DNA of 64,000 nucleotides from Nonomuraea typhae (GCF_009760925.1 NZ_VRLV01000006.1:370254-434253), one strand, 5' to 3'; counted from the stretch's first letter, positions 27,313 through 37,375 are shown. Numbers and translations: made by a program. The notes: generated by a model from the sequence alone, not told the origin.

Positions 27313-28197
27313 CTAATGACAGGCAGGGGTGGGGTCGTCGGCGTGTATGCCCGCGAACAGGTCGTCCTCGGGCAGGTCGGTGTCGACCAGCGATCGGGCC
27401 AGGTGGTAGTCCTCGGTCGGCCAGATCTTCTGCTGCAGCTCGCGCGGGCAGGTGAAGAACCAGCCGTCGGGGTCGATCTGGGTGGCGTGGGCCAGCAGCG
27501 CCTGGTCGCGGATCTCGAAGTACTCCGCGCACGGCACCCGGGTGGTCACCGGCCACTTGGCGGGGCGGTCCTCCCAGCGGGCGATCCAGTCGCCGTACGG
27601 CGAGCCCATCCCGCGCTCGGTCATGGCCTCGTGCAGCGCCTCGAAGCGTTCCTTGGTGAAGCCCATCTGGTAGTAAAGCTTCAGGGGCTGCCACGGGTCT
27701 CCGGTGCCCGGGTAGCGGTCGGGGTCGCCGGCCGCCTCGAACGCCTCGATGGAGACGCGGTTGGTCATGATGTGGTCGGGGTGCGGGTAGCCGCCGTCGT
27801 CGTCATAGGTGATGATCACGTGGGGGCGGAACTCACGGACCGCGGAGACCAGCGGCCCGGCGGCCTTCTCCAGCGGCTGCAGCGCGAAGCAGCCGTCGGG
27901 CAGTTCCTCCTCCTCGCTCTCGGGCAGCCCCGAGTCGATGAAGCCGAGAAAACGCTGCTGGACGCCCAGGATCTCGCGGGCCCGATCCATCTCGCCCCGG
28001 CGGATCTCGGCGATGTTGGCGACGACCTCCGGGCGGTCCATCTTCGGGTTGAGCACGGAACCGCGCTCGCCGCCCGTGAGGGTACAGACCAGAACCTCGA
28101 CGCCTTCGCGCACGTAGCGCGCCATCGTGGCGGCGCCCTTGCTCGACTCGTCGTCGGGGTGGGCGTGGACGGCCATCAGCCTCAGCGGTGCACTCAC
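27313..28197 (-). CDS. mca: mycothiol S-conjugate amidase
   Basis: A 294-residue zinc amidase of the MshB/PIG-L fold. The motif AHPDDES (residues 11-17) supplies zinc ligands and the catalytic Asp; a second ligand lies in YPHPDHIMTN. CTLTGGERGSVLNPK and the C-terminal ALLAHATQIDPDGWFF are typical of Mca rather than MshB. It cleaves mycothiol conjugates of toxins to mercapturic acids. The GTG start at 28197 gives MSAPLRLMAVHAHPDD. It heads a three-gene operon and is divergent from DUF4307. Confidence 0.93.
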   Translation of the reverse strand: MSAPLRLMAVHAHPDDESSKGAATMARYVREGVEVLVCTLTGGERGSVLNPKMDRPEVVANIAEIRRGEMDRAREILGVQQRFLGFIDSGLPESEEEELPDGCFALQPLEKAAGPLVSAVREFRPHVIITYDDDGGYPHPDHIMTNRVSIEAFEAAGDPDRYPGTGDPWQPLKLYYQMGFTKERFEALHEAMTERGMGSPYGDWIARWEDRPAKWPVTTRVPCAEYFEIRDQALLAHATQIDPDGWFFTCPRELQQKIWPTEDYHLARSLVDTDLPEDDLFAGIHADDPTPACH

Positions 28198-28331
28198 GGG
28201 CTCGATGTCTCCTCAGTTGGACCGATCAGTTGCCCAGAGAGGTTAGTTTCTGCTGGGCGGTCGCGAGGGCGGGGCCCCCGCGGGCGACAATTGTCTCGGA
28301 TAACGCCGAGGGAGTGCAGGGAGATTCCGCC

Positions 28332-28751
28332 ATGGCCACCAGAGATGTCGAGAACGGTCCCGTTCTCGGCACCCCCGACGACTTCCCCGATCGGCAGACG
28401 CGAGGGGGGCGCCTCGTCGTGCACGTCGTCATCGGCGTGCTGGTCGCCATCGTCGCAGGTGGCTGGGGTTATGTGATGTGGTCGATGACCGGCAGCGCCA
28501 CAGGGGCCAAGCCGCAGGTCATCACCTTCTCCGTGGAGCGGCCGGACGAGGCCGAGATCACGTTCACCGTGAGCAAGCCGGCCGACCGGATGGCCGTCTG
28601 CCGCATCCGCGCGACCGACACCAACCACGGAGAAGTAGGCAGCAAGGAAGTAAGAATTCCCCCAGGTGGGGGTATCAAGCAGCTCAAGGAGCGGCTGGAC
28701 ACCACCGCCCAGGCCACTTCCGTCCACATCCAGTACTGCAATCTCGTATAG
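28332..28751 (+). CDS. DUF4307 membrane protein
   Basis: A 139-residue protein with a cytoplasmic head of about 26 residues, one membrane helix (28-52, LVVHVVIGVLVAIVAGGWGYVMW) in two parts, and an exported beta-rich domain with two Cys (AVCRIRA and the final QYCNLV) that could pair. DUF4307 proteins sit between mca and greA in many actinobacteria, as here. Function unknown. The ATG at 28332 precedes MATRDVENG, with GGGAGA upstream. Confidence 0.85.
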   Translation: MATRDVENGPVLGTPDDFPDRQTRGGRLVVHVVIGVLVAIVAGGWGYVMWSMTGSATGAKPQVITFSVERPDEAEITFTVSKPADRMAVCRIRATDTNHGEVGSKEVRIPPGGGIKQLKERLDTTAQATSVHIQYCNLV

Positions 28752-28851
28752 TGAGACATTTGGGGAAGCGTTCGAGCAGCTAAGTTGTTAGCCTTTCGCA
28801 ATTCGCAACCTCAAGTGAACTCAGGGCCCCCTAAGTAAGCAAGGAGATCCC

Positions 28852-29352
28852 GTGGCCGACTCTCGCGATGAGAACGTCACCTGGCTGACGCAGGAGGCGT
28901 ACGACCGCCTGAAGGGGGAATACGACTACCTCTCGGGCCCGGGTCGCGTCGACATCGCCAAGAAGATCGAGGCCGCTCGCGAAGAGGGCGACCTGCGGGA
29001 GAACGGCGGCTACCACGCCGCGAAGGACGAGCAGGGCAAGATGGAGGCCAGGATCTTCCAGCTGCGCCAGCTGCTCGACAGCGCCAGGGTGGGTGAGCCG
29101 CCCAAGACCGAGGGCGTGGTCGGTCCCGGCATGACGGTGACGATCCGGTTCGAGCGCGACGACGAAGAGGTGACCTTCCTGCTCGCCTCCCGGGAGGAGA
29201 CCGGCGCCCCCATCGACGTGTACTCGCCGAAGTCGCCGCTGGGCGCCGCCATCAACGGCAAGAAGATCGGGGAGCGGGCCACGTACTCGATGCCCAACGG
29301 CCGCCAGAACACGGTCGAGATCCTCGAGGCCGTGCCGTACGTCGGCAATTGA
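28852..29352 (+). CDS. greA: transcription elongation factor GreA
   Basis: A 166-residue factor that rescues backtracked RNA polymerase by stimulating transcript cleavage. The N-terminal coiled coil is visible: WLTQEAYDRLKGEYDYL, REEGDLRENGGYHAAKDEQ with the acidic tip residues. A C-terminal FKBP-like domain ends YSPKSPLGAAINGKKIGE. GTG start after AAGGAGA. A perfect 10-bp hairpin follows 18 bp after the stop. Confidence 0.95.
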   Translation: MADSRDENVTWLTQEAYDRLKGEYDYLSGPGRVDIAKKIEAAREEGDLRENGGYHAAKDEQGKMEARIFQLRQLLDSARVGEPPKTEGVVGPGMTVTIRFERDDEEVTFLLASREETGAPIDVYSPKSPLGAAINGKKIGERATYSMPNGRQNTVEILEAVPYVGN

Positions 29353-29370
29353 TTCCTCAGGACGACAAGG

Positions 29371-29395
29371 TCCGCCGGGCTCTGGGCCCGGCGGA
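29371..29395 (+). terminator. greA terminator hairpin
   Basis: TCCGCCGGGC (29371-29380) pairs perfectly with GCCCGGCGGA (29386-29395) over a five-base loop. It lies 18 bp after greA and ends 10 bp before the GTG of the NlpC/P60 gene. The following bases TCATTACCG lack a T-run. It may be a terminator, or a leader hairpin that limits read-through into the next gene. Confidence 0.65.
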
Positions 29396-29405
29396 TCATT
29401 ACCGT

Positions 29406-30626
29406 GTGTCCGGAATCCAGCAGGATCTGGCTTTTCTCCTGCGCCCCAGGAAGCGGCGTGACTTAAGCAGGTTAATCCCGTTCATCGTGGTGACTCTGGT
29501 CGCGGTGCTGACCGCCGACGTGCTGTTGCTGGGCGAGTTCCAGAGCGCGCCGCCGTCGCCGGTCAAGGCCGGCCCCCAGCCGGTACGGCGGCCGCCGTCC
29601 GCGCCCAAGGAGAACAAGGAGAACCTGGTGGCGCAGAGCCGCCCCCAGGATCCCGGGGTGAAGCCGCTCGGTCAGCTGCGCAAGCCGCATCTGTTCGTGG
29701 TGACCAGGAAGCCGTTCACGACGGAGTTGCTGGGCAAGGTGGCGAAGGTCCGCGGTGTGCGGGCGCTCGAGCTGGCCGACGCCGCCTCGGTGATGATCGA
29801 CGGCAAGCGGGTGCAGACGCTGGGCGTGGACCCCTCGACGTTCCGCGCCTACACGCCGAAGGTGACGGCCGCCTCCGACGGCCTGTGGACCAATGTGGCC
29901 AAGGGTGACGTCGCCGTCTCGTTCGTGCTCGGCAACGACGGCGGACTGACCCTGCACCGGCAGGTGAGTGGCCCCGGCGGCCCGCTGCGGGTGGGCGCGT
30001 ACGCCACGACCGGGTTCGGCGCCGTGGACGCCGTGGTCTCCAAGCAGACCGCGAGGACGCTCGGCCTGCCCCACGACAACGCGCTGATCGTCAGCGCCCC
30101 CAAGGCCGATTCGGCGAAGCTGCGCAAGAAGCTGCTGGGCGTGCTGCCCAAGGGCACGCAGATCGCCGAGGTCGACCCGCGCACCCCGCCGCCGGTACAG
30201 AACGTGACCTACCAGGGCAACTCCTTCATGAGCGGCGAGCAGATCACGGTGGCGCTGCAGGCCGCCATGTCCAAGCTGGGCCGGCCGTACGTCTGGGGTG
30301 CCGAGGGGCCGGACACCTTCGACTGCTCGGGGCTGGTCCAGTGGGCCTACGCCCAGGCGGGCATCAGGGTCCCGCGGGTCACCCATCAGCAGTGGGTGGC
30401 GGGTCCGCAGATTCCGTACTCGCAGGCTCAGCCCGGCGACCTGATCTTCTGGCGGCACGACCCGACCAACCCGGGCTACATCTCCCACGTGGCCATCTAC
30501 CTGGGCAACGGCAAGATGCTCCAGGCGCCGCGCACCGGTGACGTGGTCAAGGTCTCGCCTGTGGGCATGCGCAACTTCGCGGGCGTGGTCCGCATCGCGC
30601 CCTCGGTCGCCGCCCGCGTGCGGTAG
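29406..30626 (+). CDS. NlpC/P60 (C40) cell-wall peptidase, membrane anchored
   Basis: A 406-residue protein with a membrane anchor at about residues 25-45 (LIPFIVVTLVAVLTADVLLL), a Pro-rich linker, a central domain of about 180 residues, and a C-terminal NlpC/P60 domain. The catalytic Cys is in DTFDCSGLVQWAY, and the His in YISHVAIYLGNGKMLQAP. Such enzymes cut gamma-D-Glu-diaminopimelate bonds in peptidoglycan. The GTG at 29406 is the best start given the anchor position, but the hairpin immediately before it leaves little room for a promoter. Confidence 0.88.
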   Translation: MSGIQQDLAFLLRPRKRRDLSRLIPFIVVTLVAVLTADVLLLGEFQSAPPSPVKAGPQPVRRPPSAPKENKENLVAQSRPQDPGVKPLGQLRKPHLFVVTRKPFTTELLGKVAKVRGVRALELADAASVMIDGKRVQTLGVDPSTFRAYTPKVTAASDGLWTNVAKGDVAVSFVLGNDGGLTLHRQVSGPGGPLRVGAYATTGFGAVDAVVSKQTARTLGLPHDNALIVSAPKADSAKLRKKLLGVLPKGTQIAEVDPRTPPPVQNVTYQGNSFMSGEQITVALQAAMSKLGRPYVWGAEGPDTFDCSGLVQWAYAQAGIRVPRVTHQQWVAGPQIPYSQAQPGDLIFWRHDPTNPGYISHVAIYLGNGKMLQAPRTGDVVKVSPVGMRNFAGVVRIAPSVAARVR

Positions 30627-30685
30627 TTCCGCTTTTTCGCTCTGCACGAACCTGTGGTTGAACCCTTGGCTATCGCCTGCAAGTG

Positions 30686-30701
30686 TGTAATGTTGATTAC
30701 A
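30686..30701. promoter_or_regulatory. palindrome at the start codon of the RHH-like gene
   Basis: TGTAAT (30686-30691) and ATTACA (30696-30701) form a perfect 6-4-6 inverted repeat whose last base is the A of the ATG. TAATGT inside it also resembles a -10 box about 9 bp upstream of the start, which fits a leaderless, autoregulated gene. Confidence 0.45.
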
Positions 30702-31210
30702 TGGAAAGCGAGATTCGCGGCTGGTTCACCGGCCGCCTGCCCGAGGGGTGGTTCTCCGGTCCTCCGGAGATCGTGCTGGACCGCGAGGAGATCGCCGTCG
30801 TCGGCACGCTGCCCGACCCGCCGGCCGAGACCCCCGAGAGCGAGCGTGCGGCGCTGATCGACGGTCTGGCCAGGCGCTTCCGGGAGGAGACGCGCGAGCG
30901 CCGGATCGAGATCGCGCGCGAGGCGGAGCGCAAGTTCCGGCAGAAGGTGTCATGGGGTGTCACCTGCGGGGGCGAGACCGTGATGTTCACCACACTGTCG
31001 GTGCCCGTCATGACGCGGCTGCGGCAGTCGGAGCGTCAGGTGCTCGACACGCTCGTGGCGGCCGGGGTGGCCCGCAGCCGCAGTGACGCGCTCGCCTGGT
31101 GCGTGCGGCTGGTCGGCAAGCACACCGACACGTGGCTCGCCGATTTGCGCGACGCGCTGCAGCACGTCGACCGCGTTCGCTCCGAGGGGCCCGACCTCAA
31201 TTCCCAGTAG
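30701..31210 (+). CDS. possible ribbon-helix-helix DNA-binding protein
   Basis: A 169-residue protein. Residues 1-100 are charged, with a helical basic stretch (RRFREETRERRIEIAREAERKF). Then a strand-helix-helix pattern follows (MFTTLSVPVMTRLRQSERQ, VLDTLVAAGVARSRSDALAWCVRL), which resembles the RHH fold: a short strand for DNA contact, then two helices with 'ARSRSDAL'. The ATG at 30701 lies at the end of a TGTAAT/ATTACA palindrome. Family not recognised; the DNA-binding call is inference. The 232 bp after it hold the pckG control region. Confidence 0.6.
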   Translation: MESEIRGWFTGRLPEGWFSGPPEIVLDREEIAVVGTLPDPPAETPESERAALIDGLARRFREETRERRIEIAREAERKFRQKVSWGVTCGGETVMFTTLSVPVMTRLRQSERQVLDTLVAAGVARSRSDALAWCVRLVGKHTDTWLADLRDALQHVDRVRSEGPDLNSQ

Positions 31211-31235
31211 CAGGCAGCAGAAACACCTCAACGAA

Positions 31236-31288
31236 AGGACTAAACCATTGTGCATATTGGTTTAGACCATTGACATTGGCCTAAACCA
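31236..31288. promoter_or_regulatory. three DasR-box (dre)-like sites upstream of pckG
   Basis: Three 12-mers resemble the Streptomyces DasR core TGGTCTAGACCA. They are AGGACTAAACCA (31236-31247, 9 of 12), TGGTTTAGACCA (31258-31269, 11 of 12) and TGGCCTAAACCA (31277-31288, 10 of 12). Centres are 22 and 19 bp apart, about two helical turns. They lie 155-207 bp upstream of the pckG start, where nothing else is encoded. A GntR/HutC-type regulator is the likely binder. Confidence 0.6.
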
Positions 31289-31442
31289 CTCAATGGATAG
31301 TTTTCTTTAAATCCTGCCGCGATGGGTAGGCTTCCCCAATCGTCAGGGCCGCTGCCTGCGACAACAGGTCTATGCCAATTGGCAAAAACCGGTGGTCGTC
31401 GTTAATGATGTTTTGGCCCTGAGAAGTGGAGGAGTCGCTGCC

Positions 31443-33272
<1,830 letters not shown>

Positions 33273-33312
33273 GGCTTGTGGGGTACGGCGCGGCCCTCTA
33301 CCTTGACCAGGG

Positions 33313-34236
33313 ATGGACATCTTCCTGGCCGTGGTCGCGCTGGCCCTGGTCATCCTGGTCAGCAGGCTGACCAACGGCGTCCGCGCCCACCGGCTCAAGG
33401 CGGCCGGCGCGACGCTCTCGCAGGCCGGGCACCGGCTGACCCCGTACGAGCTGGCCTACCTGGCGGGCGGGCCCCGGCGGGCGATCAACACGGCGCTGGC
33501 CGTCCTGGCGACGGCCGGCGCCGTGCGCGTCTCCCGGCTGGCCCAGGTCAGCCCGGTGCAGGGTGCGCGGTACGCGCAGGAGCCGCTGGAGCAGGCCGTG
33601 CTGGACGCGGTGGCCATGCGGCCGGGCGCCCGCGCCGCTGAGTTGCGCGCGATGCTGGAGCGCGGCCCCGCCCTGCTCGCCCTCGAGGAGCGCCTGCGCG
33701 CGGCCGGGCTGCTGCTCGCGGAGGACGCGCAGGCCCCGGCGCTGCTGCGGCTGGAGCGGGTACGGCCGGCCGCCTGGGTCGCGGCCGGCTTCGTGGTCAG
33801 CGTGCTGCTGCTGGCCGTGGCCGGGGTGGTGGGCCTGGAGTACGGATTCTTCGGCGCGCTCTTCCTCGGCGGGTACGCCGCCTTCATGGGCTTCTCGGAG
33901 TACCGCAAGGAGCAGCGCATGCTGCGCAACCTCGTCAGCGCCGAGGGCAGGAGGGTCCTGGCCGCGGCCCGGCGGCACCACCCGCCGGGCAGCGGCGACA
34001 CCTCGTCGGTGGCCCTGTACGGCATGGACGAACTGGGCGACCGCGACCTCTGCCACGGGCTGTCGGCGGGTGATCCCGGCTCCGACTGCCGGGGCTCCTG
34101 CGGTACCCACAGCGACTCGGGCTCATCGTCCTTCGGCGGATCGGACTCCTCCTCTTCCTTCTCCTCCGACAGCGGCGGGGGCGGGTCCAGTTGCTCCAGT
34201 TCCAGCTCCAGTTGTGGCGGAGGATCGAGTTCCTGA
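33313..34236 (+). CDS. TIGR04222 membrane protein A with a five-Cys Ser/Gly tail
   Basis: A 307-residue protein. An N-terminal membrane helix (residues 3-19) is followed by a cytosolic domain with YELAYLAGGPRRAINTAL, then two membrane helices (about 157-200), as in TIGR04222 proteins. The last 60 residues are low complexity Ser/Gly with five Cys: LCHG, DCRGSC, SSC and SSC. This tail resembles a modification substrate rather than a folded domain. It begins 40 bp after pckG and is followed by a paralogue, a DUF692 enzyme and a small partner-like gene on the same strand. Confidence 0.85.
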   Translation: MDIFLAVVALALVILVSRLTNGVRAHRLKAAGATLSQAGHRLTPYELAYLAGGPRRAINTALAVLATAGAVRVSRLAQVSPVQGARYAQEPLEQAVLDAVAMRPGARAAELRAMLERGPALLALEERLRAAGLLLAEDAQAPALLRLERVRPAAWVAAGFVVSVLLLAVAGVVGLEYGFFGALFLGGYAAFMGFSEYRKEQRMLRNLVSAEGRRVLAAARRHHPPGSGDTSSVALYGMDELGDRDLCHGLSAGDPGSDCRGSCGTHSDSGSSSFGGSDSSSSFSSDSGGGGSSCSSSSSSCGGGSSS

Positions 34237-34297
34237 TTTCCGGAAACTTTTCGGGGGGTCAGGCGCGTCTATCCGGTACGACCCAGAGGAGGCCTGG

Positions 34298-35257
34298 ATG
34301 GACCTGGTTCTGCTGATCGTTTCCGTCTTCCTCGCGGTGGCCTCCGGCGCCACCGTCTCGGCGCTCAAGCGCGAACATTCCCGCATCCGCTCCACCGCGG
34401 TGAACGGCAACCTCCGGGACCTGGGTCATTACGAACTGGCCTACCTGGCCGGCGGCCCGCGCCGGGTCGTCAACACGGCGATCGGCCTGCTGGCCAAGTC
34501 CGGCGAACTGCGCGTCTCGCGCGGCGGCGCCCTCTACGCGGTCTCCACCGTCGGCGGCGACCCGATCGAGGACGCGGTCCTGGCCGCCGTCGCGGCCCGG
34601 CCCAACGGCGTCTCGGCCGCGGCCGTCAGGAACGAGGTGGGCAACGGTCCCGCCGTGGACTCCCTCCGGCACGAGCTGGCCGCCCTCGGGCTGGTCCTGC
34701 GCGACGGCGAACTGGCCGGGGTGCGCTCCTACCTGGCCAGGCTCCTGGCCCTGGCGGTGGGGGCCCTCGTGGCCTCGATCGGCCTGGCCATCTACGTGGT
34801 CTTCGCCGGGGGCGGCCCGCTGGCCGTCTTCGCAATGGCGGTGACCGCCGGCACGTGGATCGGGAGCCTCGCCGTACGGCACCGCCAGGGCAAGACGCTG
34901 ACCAGCGACATCACCCTCGCGGGGCGTGAGCAGGTGATGGAGGCCGGGCGCTTGCACACGACGGGCGGCCCGCTGGCCACCGCGACCGCCGCGGCGGTGG
35001 CCGTGCCCGTGGCGCTCTACGGCCTCGGCTCGCTGGGCGACCCGCAGCTCGAGGCCGAGTTGCAGGCGCACCGCAACCAGCACGGCCAGGGCGCCAGCGC
35101 GTGTGCCGCGGGCTCGTGCGGCGGCGGGAGCGACTCCAGCGCGAGCTTCTCCTTCGGCGGTGGCGGCGACTTCGGCGGCTCCTCTGCTGATGGCGGTGGC
35201 GGCTCCAGCTGTGGCGGAGGCGGCTGCGGCGGTGGTTGCGGTGGCGGCGGAGGCTGA
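34298..35257 (+). CDS. TIGR04222 membrane protein B with a five-Cys Gly tail
   Basis: A 319-residue paralogue of the preceding protein. It has an N-terminal membrane helix, the shared motif YELAYLAGGPRRVVNTAIG, and two further helices near 150-190. The C-terminal 55 residues contain five Cys in Gly/Ser runs: SACAAGSCGGG, then SSCGGGGCGGGCGGGG. ATG start after AGAGGAGG. The next gene encodes a DUF692 iron oxidase, family members of which modify cysteines of partner peptides, so this tail is a likely target. Confidence 0.85.
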   Translation: MDLVLLIVSVFLAVASGATVSALKREHSRIRSTAVNGNLRDLGHYELAYLAGGPRRVVNTAIGLLAKSGELRVSRGGALYAVSTVGGDPIEDAVLAAVAARPNGVSAAAVRNEVGNGPAVDSLRHELAALGLVLRDGELAGVRSYLARLLALAVGALVASIGLAIYVVFAGGGPLAVFAMAVTAGTWIGSLAVRHRQGKTLTSDITLAGREQVMEAGRLHTTGGPLATATAAAVAVPVALYGLGSLGDPQLEAELQAHRNQHGQGASACAAGSCGGGSDSSASFSFGGGGDFGGSSADGGGGSSCGGGGCGGGCGGGGG

Positions 35258-35307
35258 CCCACGCGCGGGTCGGGTCCGGCGGCATCGGTGGCGTTAGGGG
35301 GACTGTG

Positions 35308-36132
35308 ATGGCGGAGTTCCAGCTGGGCGTGGGAATCGGCTGGCGGTCGGAGATCGACCTCACCGTGGAGCGCATGAAGGGCGTCGACTTCGTCGAGGTC
35401 ATCGCCGAGAACGTCCGGCCCGCTGCGTTGCCCGAGTCGCTGCGGGTGCTGCGCGGGCGCGGCCTGCCGGTGGTGCCGCACGGCGTCGGCCTGGGCATCG
35501 GCGGCGCGCAGGCGCCCGATCCCGGCACGCTCAAGCACTTGGCCGCCTGTGCGGAAGCGCTGGAGTCGCCGCTGGTCAGCGAGCATCTGGCGTTCGTGCG
35601 GGCGGGCGGGGTGGAGGCGGGGCACCTGCTGCCGGTGCCGCGTACCCGGGAGGCGCTGGACGTCATCACCGACAACGTCCGGCAGGCCCAGGACGCGCTG
35701 CCGGTGCCGCTCGCGCTGGAGAACGTGGCGGCCATCTTCGGCTGGCCGGAGGACGAGCTGACCGACGGCGAGTTCCTGGCCGAGCTGGTCGAGCGGACCG
35801 GAGTGCACCTGCTCATCGACGTGGCCAACCTCTACACCAACCAGGTGAACCTGGGCCTGTCCGCCGTGGCCGCCCTGGACGCGCTGCCGTTGTCGCAGCT
35901 CGCCTACGTGCACGTCGCCGGTGGGCACGAGCACGGCGGCATCTGGCACGACACCCACACCGCGACCGTCCCGCAGGAGGTCCTGGACATCCTGAGCGAG
36001 TTGTGCGCCCGCGTCAGCCCGCCCGGGGTGCTGCTGGAGTGGGACGACGACTACCCCAGCGACGCCGCCCTGGCGGGGGAGCTGGAGCGCATCAGGGCCG
36101 CGATGGGCCGGGGAGCCTCCCGTGCCCGCTGA
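35308..36132 (+). CDS. DUF692 multinuclear non-haem iron-dependent oxidase (MNIO)
   Basis: A 274-residue TIM-barrel protein. The metal-binding residues of DUF692 are recognisable: His in VPHGVGLGIGG, Glu-His in SEHLAF, Glu in LALENVA, Asp/Asn in IDVANLYTN, His in YVHVAGGHEH, Asp/His in WHDTHT, and Glu in LLEWDDD. Characterised relatives (MbnB, TglH, ChrH) use two or three irons to rearrange cysteines in peptides. AGGGGGA precedes the ATG. The gene lies 50 bp after TIGR04222-B and overlaps the next gene by 11 bp. Confidence 0.9.
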   Translation: MAEFQLGVGIGWRSEIDLTVERMKGVDFVEVIAENVRPAALPESLRVLRGRGLPVVPHGVGLGIGGAQAPDPGTLKHLAACAEALESPLVSEHLAFVRAGGVEAGHLLPVPRTREALDVITDNVRQAQDALPVPLALENVAAIFGWPEDELTDGEFLAELVERTGVHLLIDVANLYTNQVNLGLSAVAALDALPLSQLAYVHVAGGHEHGGIWHDTHTATVPQEVLDILSELCARVSPPGVLLEWDDDYPSDAALAGELERIRAAMGRGASRAR

Positions 36133-36514
36133 GAGGCCCGGCGAGGGCGCGGGGCTGGAGACGGCGCGGGCCAGGCTGGCCGACGCCCAGGAACGGGTGG
36201 TGGCGGCGCTGGTGACCGGGGCGGCGCCGCCCGAGGGCTTCGACCGGGAGCGGCTGAAGGTGCAGGCGGCGAGCCTGGTCTCCAAGCGGCGCAGCGTGGT
36301 GGCCAAGCTGCGCCCGGACGCCGCGATGGCGGCCGGCGCCGACCTGCGGGCGGAGTTCGCCGCCTACGCCGCGGCCCGGACCACCCCGCCGCCCAGCTAT
36401 CGCAGCGACGCCGACGACTTCGCCGGCTGGCTGAAGGAGCGGGGCCGGATGCCGGAGCCGGAGCCGCGGGGCGGCTGGCGGGACCTCTTGCCGCGGCGGC
36501 GCAAAAGATCCTAG
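36122..36514 (+). CDS. small partner-like protein of the MNIO cassette (DUF2063-like/SCO6045-like)
   Basis: A 130-residue helical protein starting GTG inside the DUF692 gene (11-bp overlap), with GGGGAG upstream. Its pattern, ARLADAQERVVAALVTGAA, PEGFDRERLKVQAASLVSKR, then LRAEFAAYAA and DADDFAGWL, parallels the N-terminal half of DUF2063, the substrate-recruiting partner encoded next to many DUF692 enzymes (MbnC, TglI). It is shorter than those partners, and the similarity is judged by eye. Translational coupling supports a complex with the MNIO. Confidence 0.7.
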   Translation: MPAERPGEGAGLETARARLADAQERVVAALVTGAAPPEGFDRERLKVQAASLVSKRRSVVAKLRPDAAMAAGADLRAEFAAYAAARTTPPPSYRSDADDFAGWLKERGRMPEPEPRGGWRDLLPRRRKRS

Positions 36515-36523
36515 GTTTGCGGG

Positions 36524-37375
36524 GTGATAGTCGACGCGCACCAGCACTTCTGGAACCTCGAGACCGGCGACTACCCGTGGCTGACGCCCGACCTGGGCGT
36601 GTTGTATCGCACCTACGGCCCCGAGCACCTGGCACCCGAGCTCGCGGCTACGGGTGTGCAGGCAACGGTCCTGGTCCAGGCGGCCGACTCCGGCGCCGAG
36701 ACCGACGCTCTGCTGGCCCTGGCCGACGCCTGCGCGTTCGTCGCCGGGGTGGTCGGCTGGGTCCCGCTGACGGATCCCGCCGAGGCGGCGAAGGCGCTCG
36801 AACGGTACGCCAGTCATCCGAAGTTTGTGGGTGTCCGGCATCTGATCCATGACGAGCCGGATCCCGACTGGCTGGTCCGCGACGGGGTGCTGGAGTCGCT
36901 GGGGCTGCTGGCGGCCCAGGGGCTCGCCTTCGACGTGGTCTCGCTGCTGCCGCGGCATCTGGAGCACGTGGTGACGCTGGCCAGGCGGCACCCCGAGCTG
37001 AAGATCGTCGTCGACCATCTCTCCAAGCCGCGGATCAAGGCCGGGGAGTGGCAGCCCTGGGCGGGCCGGCTGGCCGCGGCGGCGGCCTTCCCCAACGTCT
37101 TCGCGAAGGTCTCCGGCCTGGTCACCGAGGCCGACCACGCCGCCTGGACGGTGGCGGACCTGCGGCCGTACGTGGCGCACGCGGTGGAGGTCTTCGGGCC
37201 CGAGAGGCTGATGTTCGGCAGCGACTGGCCGGTGGCGCTGCTGGCGGCCGACTACCGGACGGTGTTCGAGACGGCTCGGGCACTGGTCGGGGAGCAGGGG
37301 AGTGATCTGGTGTTCGGCGGCACTGCTGCACGTTTCTACGGGTTTAGCGGATTTTCGGGGGGTAATGCTCCCTGA
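36524..37375 (+). CDS. amidohydrolase family (lactonase-like) metal-dependent hydrolase
   Basis: A 283-residue TIM-barrel hydrolase of amidohydrolase_2. It begins IVDAHQHFWNLE, whose HxH binds metal. DHLSKPRI carries the next His, and MFGSDWPV the catalytic Asp. The DAHQHFWN/GSDWPV combination is typical of L-fuconolactonase and related sugar-lactone hydrolases, but the substrate is unproven. The GTG start lies 9 bp after the previous gene and the end overlaps the next by 11 bp. Confidence 0.85.
   Translation: MIVDAHQHFWNLETGDYPWLTPDLGVLYRTYGPEHLAPELAATGVQATVLVQAADSGAETDALLALADACAFVAGVVGWVPLTDPAEAAKALERYASHPKFVGVRHLIHDEPDPDWLVRDGVLESLGLLAAQGLAFDVVSLLPRHLEHVVTLARRHPELKIVVDHLSKPRIKAGEWQPWAGRLAAAAAFPNVFAKVSGLVTEADHAAWTVADLRPYVAHAVEVFGPERLMFGSDWPVALLAADYRTVFETARALVGEQGSDLVFGGTAARFYGFSGFSGGNAP

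Noticed and set aside
29353..29405. c-di-AMP (ydaO) riboswitch before the NlpC/P60 gene
   Set aside because: The conserved riboswitch blocks are absent and only 53 bp are available; a simple hairpin is present.
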